A stretch of DNA of 64,000 bases from Salvia splendens. Lineage: Eukaryota; Streptophyta; Magnoliopsida; Lamiales; Lamiaceae. The notes below the pieces were generated by a model, which saw nothing but the letters and a program-made list of their open reading frames with translations, had not been told where the DNA came from and did no database searches. Below, piece after piece: positions 33,921-48,900 of the stretch (position 1 is its first letter; every line of letters begins with the position of its first letter). The translations under genes were made by a program, and so were the position numbers. The DNA lies in the NCBI RefSeq assembly GCF_004379255.2, contig NC_056046.1:11346001-11410000 (forward strand). Reading direction: 5' to 3'.

Positions 33921-36900
33921 TTACTTGCGATGCCGCCTCTTTGGTTCAGCTCTCTGTCTCTTGTCATCTTCCCACTCTCTATCATACATTCTGAAATCCA
34001 AAGTTAAGGCTGCAAAAATTAACTGAGAAATGCACGATCAAATAATATATATTTTCAACATGTGCCGCAGGTTAAAAATAAGGATACGGATCAGCATCAC
34101 GGCGGGTTTTGTTGGCTGCTTCTTTGCTGTGGACCCGTAGGCCGGGCTCCTCAACATAATTTGGGCGTTGCACTATAGCCCCCTTGCGGTCAACCCTATC
34201 TCTTACATCATGAGTCTGCGGTAAACTAACTGGCATGGGTGCAGGTGAGGGTGCAGGTGGTAAATACTCTCCAGGTTCTGATGCCATATGCTCCCTTTTG
34301 AGTTTCCGTCTCTTAGTAGCATTTAAATCGACTTCTTCCTTGTTGGCGTTTGTTTTTTCCCTCTCCCTCTCATCCATCTACACATATCATTCATTTGAGA
34401 AAAAATGTGTAGTCTAAAACATACTTCCTTTGTTTCCTAAAAATAGAAACTTTTAAAACGGCACGGGTTTTAATGTAAAATTGGTAAAGTAAGAGTGAGA
34501 TAGAAAAAAAAAGGTGTGCTAGTGAAAAATGGATATCACCTCATTAGAGACAAAGAACTTTCCTAAAATGGAGAGTTTCTACTTTTAAGAAACGGACCAA
34601 AAAAGAAAGAGTTTCTATTTTTAGGAAACGGAGGGAATATAAGAAACCTAGAGATTACTATGGTTCATATTTAATCTAAAATACTTCATAAGGTAAGTAG
34701 GGGTCGGGTCAGGTCAGAACCAGGATCGGTGACTATGTTGGATGACCGCCTCATCTATAGCATGTTCCTGGGAGGCTTAATATTTAACTTCGAATGTTCT
34801 AAAATTAGCAAGGAAGATCACCCAAGCATACAAAAGAATAAAGACGAGTGACACTTTCATGTACCTTTATTGATGTTGCATCACGCTCATCGCGCTTTCT
34901 ATCTCGAAATTCATCGTCTCGTCTCCGCTTCGTGTCATCTTGTAATACTGAAGCATTCTCTTCAGATCTTCTCTTTTCTCTCTCATCATGCCTAGGTGAA
35001 AGCTTTTGTGTATGTCTTGCATTTCCAAATCGCCTATCAGTATCATCATCTCTCCTGCTGCTGGCACTAACAGATTGGGGGATCACATGAGGTGGCAGAG
35101 GTGGAGGAGGAGGCAAATTTTGCCCATGAAATTTTTCATCTCCATGAGATTTCTCAACAGATGCTTCATTATACCTTACTTTGCCTCTGTCATCTTTATT
35201 CCTATCATCCTTGGCCAGTCTATCAAAGTTCCTGTCCGCACCCCTTTCTTGTACTCTTTCAACCGAACGCTCTCTTCCATGCCTTTCCAGTGACCTGTCT
35301 CTCAATTTTTCAGATAAAAAATCATCGCCACGTGACTTGTCAGGGCGCTCTACTCTTTCCCGATGATCCCTATCATATCTTTCACTGCTCTTTTCTTTTG
35401 ATTTATCCACTGCCCTATCTGTAACCCTGCTACTGACCTGTTCATCAGAGCCTGATTTCTCAGATGCTGCCATGTGAATTTTATCCGTAGCTCGCAAATC
35501 ATTTGACCTCTCCCTTTCAGATAATCGAACCTCACCACTGTCCGTCTCTCTTGAATCAATGTCACTCTTGCGGCGTTTATTTAGTCGGTCAAGGTCTTCA
35601 GCAGGACTAGTTCTTTTTTGAGATTTCTCAGTAGACTTAGAAGTTGCAATAAGATTCTCATGCCTAGGAGAATGTGTAGACCTAGAAGATGATTGTTTCA
35701 CATCAGAGTATTCCATCCCATCATCTTTCCCCCCATGAATCTTTGAATCAGAAGATTTTGAATTTGTGACCTCCACTTTTGTTTCAGAATGGAAGTCTGA
35801 AGATCTAGTGGATGAGTTAGTCACTTTAGCAGAAGCAGTAGAGGTAGCATTTCCTGAAATTCCAGAAGAAATTTTAGCAACTTCAATTAGACAGCTATCT
35901 AGGGATAAGTAGATATATGTATATACACATATATCACTAGAGGATGAACCTGAAGCTCTGCCAACGTTTTTTATTGGTTTATCATCTTCTTTAGCAGGAT
36001 CTGTCTTCGCCGGCTTAGCAAGGGATCCAGCTGCTGAAGACCTTTTCACCACAGGCCTTGTCTGTAACCATAAGTTAATAGTTAAACAGCATATAAGTAG
36101 TAGTATATAGATATCATAAAATAATTAAAGGGAAAATGTCAAGGCATAGAGCTCTAGAAGTTCTCTGGTCCGTACCTCAGGTTCTTTAGCTTTTGAGTTC
36201 TCTTCCGATTGTCTGTTTGCTGATTCATCCACCTGTTTTAGATTGTCAACTGAGAATGCAAATCAGTTGACAGAAGAAAACATTGATCAGACACATTATG
36301 ATCCCAGACTTTCAGCTTTCAATTAAGCTGGCTTGGATTTCAGCAAGTCAACTTTATCTTTCTATATTACCATCTGTTCTTCTAGAATCTCTGCCGTGAT
36401 TCCCAGAATCCGAAAGCAAGTTTCCAACAGAAACAGTTCTGCCCCCCATTTGATCGGCCTGTGAAACAGCCCCATTTTGCAGGGTGTTAGCATTAGATGA
36501 CAATGACCTAGAAGCAGGGGCTGGAGCAGCCTTTATATCTAGATAACCCATGCCAAATTCCTCATCTGTAACCCATGATGGCTGCCAACAGAAAGAAATG
36601 TAGAGATTAAGATTAACTCATATATTTTCTGAGTAAAGAAACAAATTGCTATATATATCCACAATGCTGGAACTCTGGAAAGTATACTGCAAGGTCACAA
36701 TGATGATGTGAAGCAAACTAAACTCGAAACAAAATTTAACTAATCAAGGAAGCACATATCCCAGTTTTATAGCAATTTTACAAGCAAAAACTAACCATAG
36801 AATATTAGATCTCTCACTGGAAATCAGCTCTAGAAAATTACCTTAATATCACTTAATCGATAGGAAATGAAATTGTTTTCCAAACAGCTTCTACTCAGTT

Positions 36901-39900
36901 GGCTTGGTCAACTTTAATAACAAGATAAAAATAAGGTTTTTCACAGTTTACCTTTCTAGCAGCCAATGCTGCACCAACACCAGTTGCTAAAACTTTAAGA
37001 TCCTCTCTTTCATCACTTTTTATTTTGGCCACCTGTGCAAAATAAAAAGAGATTGTTCTAAGCCTGATTCGTGCAAATCTAGTAACATTAAAAAAAACAA
37101 TAGTTTACCCGCTTTTCAAGATTGATGCCAGTCTTACGAGTAACAGGAAAAACACTTGATATCTTAGTTAGCATAATGAGGGCATTCCGAATTTCCATAT
37201 ACTCAGTTGATTCCAAGCACTGAATGAGTAGCTTAGTGATCCGTTGGCTCCATTTCCAATGTACCTTCGAGCAAGATTATACTGATTTTAGTAGACGTGG
37301 AAAAAGAAACTGAATAATTTATGACCACCAATATAAACTCATTATACAACGTAAAAGGCAAAAGCGATTGTTGGGGTTCAGGTCTATAAAAGGCAAGTTG
37401 ATATGATGGTGGTACATGGCTACATGCACATTCTCGAGCCCTGTAACAGTAAGTAGTACTGCATGGTACTTGGATATTAGTCAATTGACTGAATATCAGC
37501 TCAGTTAACACTGAGTGGACAGTGATTGACAACAACATGATTCAGAGGGCGAGGTGGCATGCAAAGTCAGACCAACATCAAGGCTCAATAGAAAATTATC
37601 ATTTATCCACCGACCTACCTTGATAAATTGACCATAGGTGACACGCTGGCTGTTCGGATATCTATAATAGACAGCAAATCCTGGCATGTTCCCACACTCT
37701 CTCTCATATATTGATTCATCACTCTGCAGATAAAGTTCTAATTAACAAATGGGCATTCAAGCATTCAAAAGATACAAAATATCAAAAACTTGGAAGTGGT
37801 GTACAACAATAAACTCGGACCTTCCAATGATAAGCAGTTTTCAGTGTCTCAAATAAGAACCTTCCAAGTCGACCCACTTCATACTCAGTACAGCAGCATA
37901 TCATCGGTTGTAATGTTTTGCATATCAAAACATCGATGTGATTTACAGTGTTGAAGAATGGTGTTCCTAAGGAATGAAGTGTATTAACAAAATTGGCGCA
38001 GTATACAGCATCTGGCATACTGAACGTGCAGCGAGGAAATATACAACGCTGCAGAAATTCCATGTTGATTTTTAAGGTATCTGGGCATGAACTCAGCCAT
38101 GTATCCTTTTCATGAGCAAGTCGACGTCGTACAGACTCGACATGTTCTTCATGCTTCTGAAGTTCTGAAGTTAATCGATCAAGAGACTCTTGAATTCTTT
38201 CCTTATCTTTTTTCCTCTTAGCAATTGCAGAACTAGAATTATCCGAAAGTTCTTCAAGAGCTTTAAGAGATCCATGCAGCTTCGCAATTTCAGATTCATA
38301 ACGATTTCTCGGTACATGGAGATCATACAATGTAAGACCCCAGAAAGTAGCGTACAAATCGGGAGACAAGCTATTCCATGCTTTTGGAGGCAGCATTGTC
38401 TTTACAGTGTCAAGGAGATTGAGCCATCTGCAAAAGATAACCTATTAATTTCAGCAGATAGCAACATGCTGTTATAGTGTTACCTATATTAATATACAAA
38501 TGACATCAGCAATCAAAGTAAAAGTGAAAATCAGAAGATAAGAGATAGCCAGAATGGTTACGAGATATGTTTGCGAGCAGATCCAAGATCCAGAGCCAAC
38601 GTAGAAAGCAAATCTGAAGCTTCAGACTCCATGTCAGCACTCGCAGGGTCCTCTTTTTCCTTACTCACTAAAGGCCAGAAGGAACTGGAACTATTCTGAC
38701 ACTTGAAGAGTCTCATCACTGGCCGATAAATCAAAAAGGCGACCTATATTATACAGAAAGGAACAACAATGCTTTAAGTACTAGATTCAATATTTACTTG
38801 AGCAATTTGTTATGCATTAAAACTTGCATAACTTCAATAGCTTCACACACAAACAAACAAACAAGAAAGAGTTCCAAGGAATAAAAATTAAATAAAGAGA
38901 CCTCAGGATCAAGATGATATTGATGCACAAGTTCATCAAGAGTGGGAATAAGTAAAGCATAACTTGACGTAGGTGTCACCGCACTACACAGAAATTCCAC
39001 ATACTGCAGGAGGGTCCCATGGCATCTATCAAACTGTTCACAGACCATTTTTATATAAGGCACATCTGCTTTAATAACAACCCTGGAAAACAATTACACA
39101 GCATTAGAAAATTGTTACATAACTGAGACCACTCATTGGCAATCAATGCAAATGTGTAAAATGCCAGCAATAGTCTGTTCATCTCGTGAAAATGGTAACC
39201 AAAATCTAGAGAGCTTACACAGAACGATGCTGAGCTATCAGCAGCAAAAGGGGAATGGCCAATTTGGGTTCTTCCTTTGCGAATAAAGAATCTCTGAGTC
39301 TGTTCATGGACTTCATTAGTGCCTGTTACCATAGGGGAAGACCTCTTAAAGTCTATAAATTAAATTTTTAATATGCAGTCATTTAGAGGGGTAGACTATT
39401 TCACAATTCAAGTATTCAACAAACACCATATAAAGCTAATATAGAAACGAATATAAGTACGATAGTTGTCATGGATAAGTAGGATAATGATTACTGTCAA
39501 GTACCAAACAAGTAAATTCACAAATGAGCTACAGTGAGTTTTGACTCAGTATGTTGAAAAAGCACCTTGTTATTCCTTGGCATGCCAAATGATGTTGCCT
39601 GATAACGGAGTGTATCACTTCCAGCCATCGCATCCAATTGATCCTCCGTCATGTTTTCAGTGTATTGGACATTAGCCATCTGTTGAATTAGTTCCTGTAA
39701 AGAATCCATGAAAACACATATGCAGATGTTCAGTAACATGTATGAGATGAGAAACACATCTTTTGTACTCCCTCCGTTCCATAGTAATGGAGGCATTTCT
39801 TTTCGGCACGGAGATTAAGAAAATTTGTGTTAGGTGAGTTAAGTAAAGAGAGAATAAAGTGGAAAATGAAAAAGGTAGAGAGATGAAGAGGAAAAAAGTA

Positions 39901-42900
39901 AGAGAGAGTAAAGTAGGTGTGGAAAAATGTGTTGACTTTTACTAAAAAGGAAAATGACTCTATTACTATGGAACGTGCCAAAATGGCAAAATGACTCTAT
40001 TACTATGGAACGGAGGGAGTATAAGAAACCATGGAGCATTTATAAACACAATATACTATAGCAATAAACATGTACTGACAAAAATCAGGAAATTACAACC
40101 TGCAGTAGGACAAGCTCAATCCCATTGCCCCTTTTCAACTGATTGACGAGATATTGGAAAAGGCCCCTGAGCTCCATCGACGGATACTTTTTACACCTAA
40201 AATAAATAAAATAAGGTTCCTTAACCATATGCCAGGCCTTACATCTAAAGCAAACAGAAAAACTCAAAAATAATCAAGTAACAGTCAACTAAAAATATAT
40301 GGACTCAACAACAGGATTTATAAAAAATTGACAAACTACTACAATAACCCATGATTCAAGGAAGTTAGAACTCAGGTTATCCTTCTAATTCATACAAAAT
40401 ACAGAAATTGTTCAAACATTGTCGTTATGATTTACATAGCACCACAGGAAAACCAGCAGTGTATATAAGAAAAGACTTTGCATAAGACAGAACTTAACGC
40501 TTAGAGAAACAAAGATCAAAGTTCCAGGCTCTTCAACAAAATTTTATCCTTAAACAAACTATTAAAGATATTTAGCAATGGGGACAGTGGACAAACCAAA
40601 CGACAAGGTTTGTGAGTGAAACTAGACATTTAATATTAATCTTTTGTGTGTTTAGAGAATTAAACTATAATCACAATTTTTTAATCACTAATAATTCATC
40701 TACCTACTACCATCAGCATGCAGACACCCTATAGTCTTAAGTAAAGATATAGTTTTCAGAATCACTTATAATTAATTTCATTACTGCATAATAAAGATTT
40801 TCACTTATGCTGGTCCTAGTTAGAATCAACTTTGGATGGGCACATATGGTCCATATCACCTCAGAAAAGGCTGATTCAGGTATAGCCTTTACAAGTTGCC
40901 AGCATAAATAACACAGGCTAGCAACCAACTCAAGCTAAAAGAAACGGTAACAAAATTGAAGGTGCGATCAAAAAAATATGAGCAATAGTTTGCAAAGAAA
41001 TTCCAGTGGTATACTCTGTCCAAATAACTAAAAGAATATCCTTTGACCCACACTCGTCAACAATGGAAAACATGCAAAATAGTTTTGAGTAATATCACAT
41101 CATCGACTCCAACAAAATATCATACTTCAACTATGAACAAACTACAATGAAACATTAGACATCTATTCCCAGACTGCCCTTCAACCAACATCAATCAAGC
41201 AAGAGAACCCCAACAAATGTAAAGATTATTACTAGTATTCTTCAATATGGAGTCATGGACACTAAAAAGAAATGCCTAGTGCTACAATTGTAGGTTACTT
41301 GATATTGACTAAAAATAAATATTTCAAGAATTTTTCATCTTAGAACCAATAAGACATTAGTCACTCTACTCACAGTGCAAGCACCGCAACAGGAAGATGG
41401 AGCATAGAAACATAAACTGGTGATCAAATCAAGAATTTGTTTAATTAATATTATATGGCAATATAATATTGTATACAATGTATATCCAACATCGATATGT
41501 TCGTAAATCTTACAACTTACTAGCCTTGATTGACATCAAACTCATGTTTCTGTCAAATGCCTCTCAATCATACATTCATTTGGACATCGAAACTTCAGAG
41601 CTTTGGTGGATGATGCACAAGAAAAACAAGAGTGCCCTTCTTCAAAGCACCAATGGCAGAAAGAAAACTCATTTGATCTTCCCAATTAACCCCAATATTA
41701 ATCGCTAGAAGGATGAAGTGCTAAAAGAGTATGCTTGCCAACAGAACTCCAATACAATCCTCTCCTTAGCAGGATTGCATACGCTAAAAATTACCAATAA
41801 TGCCACCTTGAGGGGTTAAACAGAAGAGAAGCAGTTCTTGGTCATTCTTGTCCAAGTGCATCTCTTAGTAGAGCTCATGGATGATTTACCCATGACCAAG
41901 GCAATAAGCAACCAACACATTAAGAGGGGTAATAAATCACTTGGAATATTCATTGTCTCCAACACATAGCAATAATCTGAACTCCACCCTATAATTGGGT
42001 CTTATGAAGTCCAAAAAAGTAAGAAATGCAGTAGAGTATGGCCATAAGCGTTTACACCACCCCCAAAAATTTAATTACTTCTTCAGTACCCAACATACTC
42101 CATTTGTTTTGACAATCACTCCCATTGGCAAAACAGATACGTCTAATGGATTCGAGAATATCTTAGCAATGACAATAACCATCCCATTTTCAAACTACCA
42201 GTTCAGATTATGATCAACTTTGTTCACCTAAGACGTCAAACAGATCATACTCTCCACAAGCAATGAGCTAATAGCTAGAGCCCTCTGATGTTAATGAAGT
42301 TAAAACACCAAGATGACAAAATCTAACCAACACCAGCAAATCCGTTCCGATATAAAATGGCAATCTTCCACTAGCCAAAGTAGCTAGCCCACCCAATCTC
42401 CTCAGGACAATAGTTGGGCACCAAGAGAGAATACAGAAACTACATGGGCAGGGAGGATAAGGCATTTCCTCGCCTCTCAGACAGGCTTCTTTACCCCAAA
42501 TTAAACAAACATTCCTTGTCTAGTGATCAGATTTATTTTGATCGTTGTGAATGCAAAACAGGAAGGTAAACTGTATAGCCAATCTGCCAGATCCACCACA
42601 TCTCTAGCTCCCACTAACCAGCATCTCCAGAAAATAACCCGCAAACTGGGTAGAGCATTAGCTGGGGAAATCTAAGTTCTTTGCAGAAATAATATATCAC
42701 ATTTAGACTAAATTGTTATATAAGTGCAAAACAATTCCCTAGATAAAAGTTTTCCAGAAAAAAAAAACAAAAGCAAAGAGAAAAAATATGAACATGACCC
42801 AACACCTTGAAGAACATATAAAAAAAAGGTACAGAAAGGGTAAAAGATGAAGTAGAAAACTACAATTTTTTTAATTTAAAGCAAGCACTTCACAGAGAAA

Positions 42901-45900
42901 ACTAGTATATGTTCACCAATTAAACCATTTGGATTCATGTAAAGACAAATACACATCAAATAAAGAATTTCAAAGGCATCACATACTCAAAAAGGAAGAA
43001 GACAAATCAGCAGTATATCATAAACATATAACAAGCAAGTCAAAGCTATATAGTGGTGAAAAAGATCCATACAAGTGACCCCAAAATGACGCCAGCGATT
43101 GGAGCCAATCCGACAAATTGAGGCCATCATCTTTTAGCTTTTCACGTCCACCTTGAGCCAAGCGTTCAATCACAACATACTCCAATATATCATACTCGAG
43201 CTGTTAAGAAAGCAGAAAGCATTAGAAATAATTAAACGATGAGGGTGTGCAAACTAAATAAGATTGTACACGGAAAATCATGATGATATAGTAAATTCTT
43301 CCAAGACACGAGAAAAATACTGAAGGCAGCTGCTTCATGATAGTGTGCATCTCATGCACTATTTTGTGGGAAGGATGCAAAAATTATGAAAAGAACGTCC
43401 TCCAGGTCATAAGACCTCAGCTTTTAGTCTGTAATACTATTACTACAAAGAAAGTTACAAAACCAATTTAATGAACTCTGCACCTCACAGCACAAAAAAG
43501 TGGGCAAACTGCAGAAATTATCTGATTTAATAGACTTTGCATGTCATAGCACAAAGATAATAAGCAGACCAAATAAAATGTCCTTCGGTTTAGGATGTTG
43601 AAAAAGAAACTCAATTAATGATTCAGGGTATGGGTGTTCTGATCATCTAATCACAAAAATACCAATGGTGTTCCGAGTGCTTCTTTGCTACCATTATTAA
43701 AACAAGCACTGAACCAATGAGATTGTGAAATATATTTTTCATATCCAATGTTCTCGAATACATAAGAAATGCTGAATTAAAATTTTCCTAAATTAGAACA
43801 TACAATTTTGTTTTAGTAAGAAAAAAACAGCTAGGGAAACTAGAAAGTCAAAAACCTACCTGCATACTCATATTCTTTATCAGAAACGAATACTTTGGTG
43901 AATAAGTTGCAAAAAAACAAATAAGAATATAAGATGAAGAGAGAGAAGAATAAAGTCATAGATGATATACCTGAGTCAAGTACTTAAATGCATCGACAAC
44001 TGGAGTGATCATATCCCTGTAAGCCTCTATCTGCGTATTAGAGTAGTCAAATACTCATATTCATTTATTTAGCTAAAGGCTAAGTATTAACTGAACTAAT
44101 CTACTGAGCTACATATACAACCTGATGAACAATTGTTCGAAGAACTGTCATTGGATTGGCATGAGCCAATTTAGCAACCATTCTTCCAAGCTGCTTAAGA
44201 TTTTCCTTGGCAAGGCGTTTTAAAATTCTTCGAGTATCCAACTACAGAAGATGATCATTTTACTACACATTACTAGATGAATGAAACAAAGCACTATAAG
44301 CAAATAATTTGTACCCTTGCGGTTTGCCTGGCTGCCAAAATCATGGGAAATCGTTCATCATCTTTTTCCCATTCGCCGTATAAACGATAGCGCACCTAAT
44401 GGAAAAAAAATAAGACCATAACTCAGATAAACTGAACTGATTCTAAATCGGAAGATCGAAACATAGGATTTGTTTTAAATAGTAACCTCGTAAGGAAGGA
44501 GACTTAAAAGTTCCCATATTTCCTGACCAACTGCAGGATTTGCAGGTATCAACTGCAGAGAAGGAAGCAGGCACATTCCAAGTGCTTCATCGATTCTCAA
44601 TCTTGCATCCTTCAGGTGAAGGCGAGGATTTTGAATTCTCTCCGTAACAGAATGGGAACCAAATGCCCCATCATCATTAACAAGATCCAGTGCACACATG
44701 TAATAACCTCTGAGCACTCTGGATATCTGCACAAGGTACAGAGATCAGGAAAGAGAACTTAAGAAAAGGAAACAGTAAGCACGATAAATGCCAGGATTAG
44801 GATGACAGACCTTCTGCAGTAACAAAGCATCACGGTAGAGATAGGGTCCAGCAGAAGCAAGCATTTCAAATAGTTCTTTTGGTAAATTGATGAATGATCT
44901 ATTTGAACTTCCGAGATTCGAATCAGCACTAGAAGCAGAAGAAGTGCCAGCGGTTGAAAGTTGTGTTTGACATACTAATTTGTAAGCTGGTAATATTGTT
45001 TTTTCAATGAGTCTGGACAAAAAGACAAAAGAAGTAACATTAGAATTTCATGCTAGAGGAAATGACATAGCATTTTCATTTTTAAAATTGAAACCTTACT
45101 GCACAAAATATGATCCCTTACCTAAACAATCCACGACTAATTTGCACATACTCCATGGGATTAAGGAGGGAAAGGCGCTCCAACAGTTGATGAGCATGAA
45201 ACCTGATACATCAAATGCAAAGAGTAAGTCGCACCATATCTTGGTTCTTAATGGAAATTATCTACTATCCCCATTGGCTTAGATAGAAGCTAAAGGCATA
45301 AATAGAGGCTTTAAGGAAATGAAAGTGGAGGTGGGGGGCAGGGGTTCAGGACATGAGTATTTAAACCTGGAAAATTCTAGACCGAAGGGTTAATAACTCG
45401 ATAAAGCAAGGTATGAATCTACACCTAATGGGTCGAAATCATTGAGACTGTTCTTGAGATTATCCAGGATATTACATGGAATTTCAGCTGATACATCACC
45501 ATTGCACTGACCGTCTTTAGGTGCAGATGATACAACTGTGATATGGCCCTCCAACATTGATAATCTTTTGCATTATTTATGTGGTCATTATTACTATTGT
45601 GCCTCTATCTGATTTGGTTTAATTTCATCAGTGACGATGACTAATTTACAATCCATAAACGGATCACACAGAAAAGCTTGTTAGTAGACAACCTTTTGCT
45701 TATTGGTGCCCAAGGGAATCAATGTTCCATAAATATGCTTCCCAACTGAACCAAAGATCTACATTCTGGAAGGTTTCCAGGTTTTCAACTGTAAATTGCT
45801 AAAGGACTTCAGTAGTGTGTACATGCAAGTTGAGGATATACTATTACCAACAGTTACACATATTACATGCCATACCAGTCCTTCTAACAAATCAAAAACC

Positions 45901-48900
45901 TAGTTCACGACCAGTAAGGAATAAGACCAACACCAATAAAACATAGAAATAAAGTAAAATCCACCAAAAGGAAGCATCATATAACTGAAATTGATCTGAT
46001 AAGGACATGATAAAGCAAAAAAGATTGAAAGAGAGGAGGGATTAGAGCAGATGCTGGCTCAGAATCAAGAAAATTTCCATATAACTTAAATTAGATAGTT
46101 TCAGTTTACCAGTCATCCACAGCAAGGAAGCCCATCAGTAAGCCTAGAGGTTGATTATTAGCAAGATCTGGTGATCTTTCACCAACAGCCATTGTTTCCA
46201 AGTCAAGAGCAGTAAAAAGATCTACAGTTACATCTCCTTGTTTCTCGTCATCCATGAGATCCTTTCCGGTGGCAGCTAGATTTATTTTCCCAATTTTATT
46301 GGCCTATTCACCCCAGAGGAACAACAGACAATTAGGTGCAATATGTACAGCCAACGAAAAAAGTTGAGTAGAGAAAGAAAGCAAAAAAAGTATACAGCAG
46401 TAAATGGTGAGAGATCTCAACAAATAAACAGAGTGATCATGCTTTCAAAATGAGACAGTGATGCCAATCAGGATAAATTTGAGTGATCCATTGATATCTG
46501 AGTAATGAAACCCAATATAAATGAAAAAGCATCTAATGCGTGACAATCAATAAGGGTGTCACAGAAAAATGGAATGACTAATGAAATTAGAAAGAAGTGC
46601 ATTCTGCAAATAACAAAGTAACCAAGTAAAGGTTTCAACTACCTCATCAAGCCTCTTAGCTGAAAAGGCAGTATACTGCTCAAATGCATCTTCGTCTTTT
46701 GGAAGTAAATGTGGATATCTGAAGACGTACAATATCAAATGTGAGCAGCTGTTTGAAAGTTCAAAAAAAAGAATTCTTGACAGATTTGTTAGCGTTACAG
46801 GATAAAGGCCCAAGGTGATTCATGAAAGATGAAGTCACAAAAGAATTATCACACGGATACGAAATAAAAACTCAGACCATTAGGTCATGAGATTCCAGAA
46901 AAATTATTGGATTTTAGCATAAGAGGAGAAAAATGGAATCACGAGATAAGAGATAGTGAGCTGATGAAAACAAAATATGGTAGAAAAGTCCTGGCTGCAA
47001 GGTCAAGGCATAGAGAAAAGTTTTGAAACCCTCTTCACATTATTAGACATGTCCATAACAGAATATGACTGCATTAACCTCAGCATCCTGCTAATCATTC
47101 TCATGCATATGTCAACAGATTCAACACTTAATACGTAAATGATATATATACAAGAAATGTTATGTTACATACCTTATGTGAGCATCATCCACAAACATTG
47201 GTGTTTAGTCTGCGTTAGCATTAGTTTCTTTTGTTCTATGCATTTAGTGTGATTCTAATATCTTAAATATATTTATTGAAATAATTAATTATACAAATTG
47301 CATAAAATCAATGTTCGATTTGTGCTTTTATTCATTTATGTAATTTATAGAACTAATTAATGATGTAAATAATAGATCTCGGGGTGTTGGAATCAAACTA
47401 AACGTATAAAACAAAACAAATAAGGTTAGTGTGGACTAAACGAGAACATAGTTCATTGGTCACGAATGGTTCTCACACAAGACATGTAGCAAAACAAATA
47501 ATGCTAACATAAGAATTTCTCACACGAATAGATATGCATACGATTGACACCAAATATTAAAAACCACCAAATTGTTTTATTTATGCAGCTTCTGAGTATT
47601 TAGTGGATAGAGACAAAGGAGATGTGAGTTTTTATGAAACTTGATTGCATACTATCAGATCAAAGTGCATGTAAACCAGCTTATAATCCAAAGAAAATGT
47701 TCACAGAATTCACTCACATGCTATCAACATCAATGAACTCTTTCTTCACCATCAAAGCTGTTAGCTGATAAAGCCCACTCGGTACAAGAGCGTTGACTTC
47801 ATTGCGCTGAAAATACTGGAACTTGAATCCAAGAATTTGTGAAGCATGGGACTGCATAAAATAAAATAAAATAAAATAAAACCCCAATCACGCCCTCGAT
47901 ATAGTATTAAAAAGCATAAAGATACACTTAAGGTCTATGTGAAAACAAAAGAAAGATTGTAAAAACTGTAAAATCGTCACTAGAATACCTTGGGAAATAT
48001 TGGAATCAGGTCCAAGAAAACACTGTTATCAAGCTGAAGCTCAAAACATTCCAACACCTTCAAATAAAATGTCCAGCGGTAAGAAATGAACAGATGGAAA
48101 AATACGTAAGCAAATAATTAGCATAACAGGCATCCAACTTACAATATCAAAAACGCGATTAGGGTCAAGATCAAAGTGGCCGATTAAAGACTGCAATAAT
48201 TCAGAAATCAAATATCAGAAATAAGAATCAATGGTACATAAAAGTACAGATAAAACACAGAATTTCCATAACCTTAATTATGCCAACTGTTGCAGCTGAT
48301 TGATTTTCAGTCGATACTTCTGGAACTTGACAGAGGAGGGTGACCTGAAAGACACCGGCTATGTAATTATTGACCAAGGGGAAAAAATTAATCATTAACC
48401 AATGTTTATGGAGCAAAAACCCAGTTCAATCCACTCACTCAAAGAATTCTGAAACTGGAGAGACTGTAATCTGGGATATTTGTAGGAATAAGTGATTTTG
48501 TTTAATGTTTTTGAGGTTGGAAATAATACGTGATTGTTAATCAAACATCTTTCATATTACTGTTTGGCAGAGAGACAAATGAAAAAACAGACACGGTCCA
48601 GCTAAACAATTTATATCATTTCAAAGAAATGTTTTTACTACAAACCAACTGAAAGTTTACAGCAAAAGATGAGATATCTATTTTAAAACCAACATAGACT
48701 GAACCAGTGGAATATATCTATTTTAAAACCAACATAAACTGAACCAGCAAAAAAACTAAGATTATCACTCCAAGAGAAAATTCCAAGACAAAGAAATTGA
48801 TCTCTGAAGATTGATACTCCTAGTATATAATGTTCACCAGGAAAAAAAATCCTCACTACAACAGCCAATTCAGTCAAATTATTTCTGAACCCTTATCAAG

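Noticed and set aside
36250..36370. Acceptor at 36232 for THO2 exon 30
   Set aside because: It would give the wrong phase after GAT|G; the upstream acceptor before 36249 keeps the frame (phase 1).
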